Source: Ruminococcaceae bacterium UBA4871
GTDB lineage: Bacteria; Bacillota; Clostridia; Oscillospirales; Acutalibacteraceae
Reading direction: 5' to 3'
Assembly: GCA_002399445.1 (NCBI GenBank)
Contig: DHDR01000019.1
Span: 13,136-36,769 of the forward strand
DNA length: 23,634 nt
Shown here: piece after piece, positions 22,397 through 23,634 of the stretch
Position numbering within the stretch: the stretch's first letter is position 1
Layout of the letters: each line of letters begins with the position of its first letter
Notes under the pieces: generated by a model
What the model saw: only the letters and a program-made list of their open reading frames with translations
The model's database searches: none
What the model was told of the DNA's origin: nothing
Position numbers and translations under genes: made by a program

Positions 22397-23634
22397 ATGA
22401 GCATTCAATTGGAGACTCAATATCTCGCTAAATTTGTTGAATCTGAAGAGTTTGGCAATATGGCTTCTCAGGTAAAGGCAGCGCATGAGATGCTGCAAAA
22501 TGGAACAGGAGCAGGAAATGATTTCCTTGGGTGGGTTCATCTTCCCACGGATTATGACAAAAATGAATTTGCTCGCATTAAAGCTGCTGCTGCACGCATT
22601 CAAAAAAATAGCGATATATTTATTGTCAGCGGGATAGGTGGTTCTTATTTAGGTGCACGTGCTGCTATTGAGTTTCTGAAATCCAATAACTATAATGCCC
22701 TTTCCAAAAATACACCGGATATTTATTTTGTCGGTAACAGCATTAGTTCAACTGCATTGGCAGAAGTGTTGGAGTTGTGTGAGGGTAAGGATGTCTCCAT
22801 TAACATGATCAGCAAATCGGGTACAACTACGGAACCTTCCATCGCTTTTCGTGTCCTCCGTGAAATGCTCATTAAAAAATATGGAAAGGATGGTACACGG
22901 GAACGCATCTTCTGCACAACTGACCGTGAAAAAGGGACCTTAAAACATTTGGCTGATGAAGAAGGTTATGAGACATTTGTTGTACCGGATGATGTTGGCG
23001 GACGTTACAGCGTACTGAGCGCGGTTGGTTTGTTGCCAATTGCCGTGTCTGGTGCAGATATTGATGCCCTGATGAGCGGTGCTGCTAAAGCAGAAAAAAT
23101 TTATAATAATCCTGACCTCAAAACCAATCCTTGTTATCAATATGCTGCAGTACGCAATATCCTGTACAGAAAAGGAAAAGAAATTGAAGTCTTGGTTAGT
23201 TATGAACCGTGCTTCACCATGATGAATGAATGGTGGAAACAGCTCTTTGGAGAGAGTGAGGGCAAAAACAACAGAGGATTATTCCCAGCATCCGTTGTTT
23301 TTTCAACAGATCTGCACTCCATGGGACAGTATCTCCAACAGGGGCGCCGTATCATGTTCGAAACCACTGTATTATTTGACAAGCCGAAAAAAGAAATCAC
23401 AATTGGCAACGATCCACAAAATGTTGATGGTCTGAACTTCCTAGAAGGGAAGACGATGGCTTATGTGAATGAGAAAGCTTTTGAGGGAACTGTACTTGCT
23501 CATATTGATGGCGATGTGCCGAATGTGGTTATCCGCGTTCCTGACTTTTCAGAGGATTCTCTGGGCCAATTGATTTACTTTTTTGAGAAAGCATGTGCAA
23601 TTTCTGGCTATATTATGGGAATTAATCCTTTTAA
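22397..23634 (+). CDS. pgi: Glucose-6-phosphate isomerase, cut by the right edge
   Basis: This interconverts glucose 6-phosphate and fructose 6-phosphate in glycolysis and gluconeogenesis. The frame is open for 412 codons to the end of the window, with no stop. Family features are the N-terminal SIS domain (VSGIGGSYLGARAAIEFL; SKSGTTTEPSIAFR; VVPDDVGGRYSVLSAVGLLPIA) and the PGI signature region (GESEGKNNRGLFPASVVFSTDLHSMGQYLQ). The last residues visible (GYIMGINPF) normally precede NQPGVE, and the final two bases AA fit an Asn codon. About 35 to 40 residues should therefore be missing, judging from the usual length of around 450. AAGGAGGA (22383-22390) is seven bases before the ATG. The gene has its own predicted promoter. 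Confidence 0.97.
   Translation, partial: MSIQLETQYLAKFVESEEFGNMASQVKAAHEMLQNGTGAGNDFLGWVHLPTDYDKNEFARIKAAAARIQKNSDIFIVSGIGGSYLGARAAIEFLKSNNYNALSKNTPDIYFVGNSISSTALAEVLELCEGKDVSINMISKSGTTTEPSIAFRVLREMLIKKYGKDGTRERIFCTTDREKGTLKHLADEEGYETFVVPDDVGGRYSVLSAVGLLPIAVSGADIDALMSGAAKAEKIYNNPDLKTNPCYQYAAVRNILYRKGKEIEVLVSYEPCFTMMNEWWKQLFGESEGKNNRGLFPASVVFSTDLHSMGQYLQQGRRIMFETTVLFDKPKKEITIGNDPQNVDGLNFLEGKTMAYVNEKAFEGTVLAHIDGDVPNVVIRVPDFSEDSLGQLIYFFEKACAISGYIMGINPF

Noticed and set aside
1..23634. Mobile elements, CRISPR arrays, phage genes, tRNA or rRNA genes
   Set aside because: I looked for transposases, integrases, regularly spaced repeats and cloverleaf-like sequence and saw none; all large frames belong to recognisable chromosomal families.

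Overview
The window looks like chromosomal, mostly housekeeping DNA from an anaerobic low-to-mid GC Firmicute, most likely class Clostridia and perhaps Oscillospiraceae/Ruminococcaceae. The order-level placement is inference. It rests on type III glutamine synthetase, an archaeal-type split glutamate synthase, GatCAB, ECF transport, MocR regulation, AGGAGG-type ribosome binding sites and near-consensus sigma-A promoters. I see no mobile element, CRISPR array, tRNA or rRNA.

Layout. (1) 1-2414: ATPase (cut by the left edge), permease and lipoprotein of a nitrate/sulfonate/NMT1-type ABC importer, closed by a two-way terminator shared with the convergent gatB (2416-3831, minus). (2) 4075-6443: an ECF-type S component (minus) diverging from a MocR/GntR-aminotransferase regulator, with three similar A/T-rich repeats between them. 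(3) 6440-10158: aspS-gatC-gatA, the indirect Asx/Glx-tRNA pathway, with its own promoter overlapping the mocR stop codon. (4) 10197-12958: a polysaccharide-type flippase followed by two tandem signal peptidase I paralogues. (5) 12977-20653: a nitrogen-assimilation island. Type III glutamine synthetase (minus) diverges from a five-gene operon for a split glutamate synthase: GltB1 amidotransferase, GltB2 FMN/Fe-S synthase, polyferredoxin, FAD/NAD(P) oxidoreductase and GltB3 GXGXG subunit. (6) 20648-23634: a 435-base stretch with no convincing gene, a D-Ala-D-Ala carboxypeptidase, and glucose-6-phosphate isomerase cut by the right edge.

The most interesting signal is in the 440-base divergent region between glnN and gltB1. 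Each side has a TTGAC-17-TATAAT promoter. Each is followed within a few bases by a small hairpin with a six-base loop starting AAAGG, whose sequence is shared with an immediately following intrinsic terminator. The two leaders therefore look like a matched pair of transcription attenuators. The loops carry A at position 1 and G at position 4, the hallmark of RNA targets of ANTAR-domain antiterminators, which are known to control nitrogen genes in Firmicutes. They differ from the textbook target in lacking a recognisable second A1/G4 hexaloop. Together the genes would convert ammonium to glutamine (GlnN) and then to glutamate (split GOGAT), with both halves read through only when antitermination occurs. 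This regulation is inference from sequence and needs testing.
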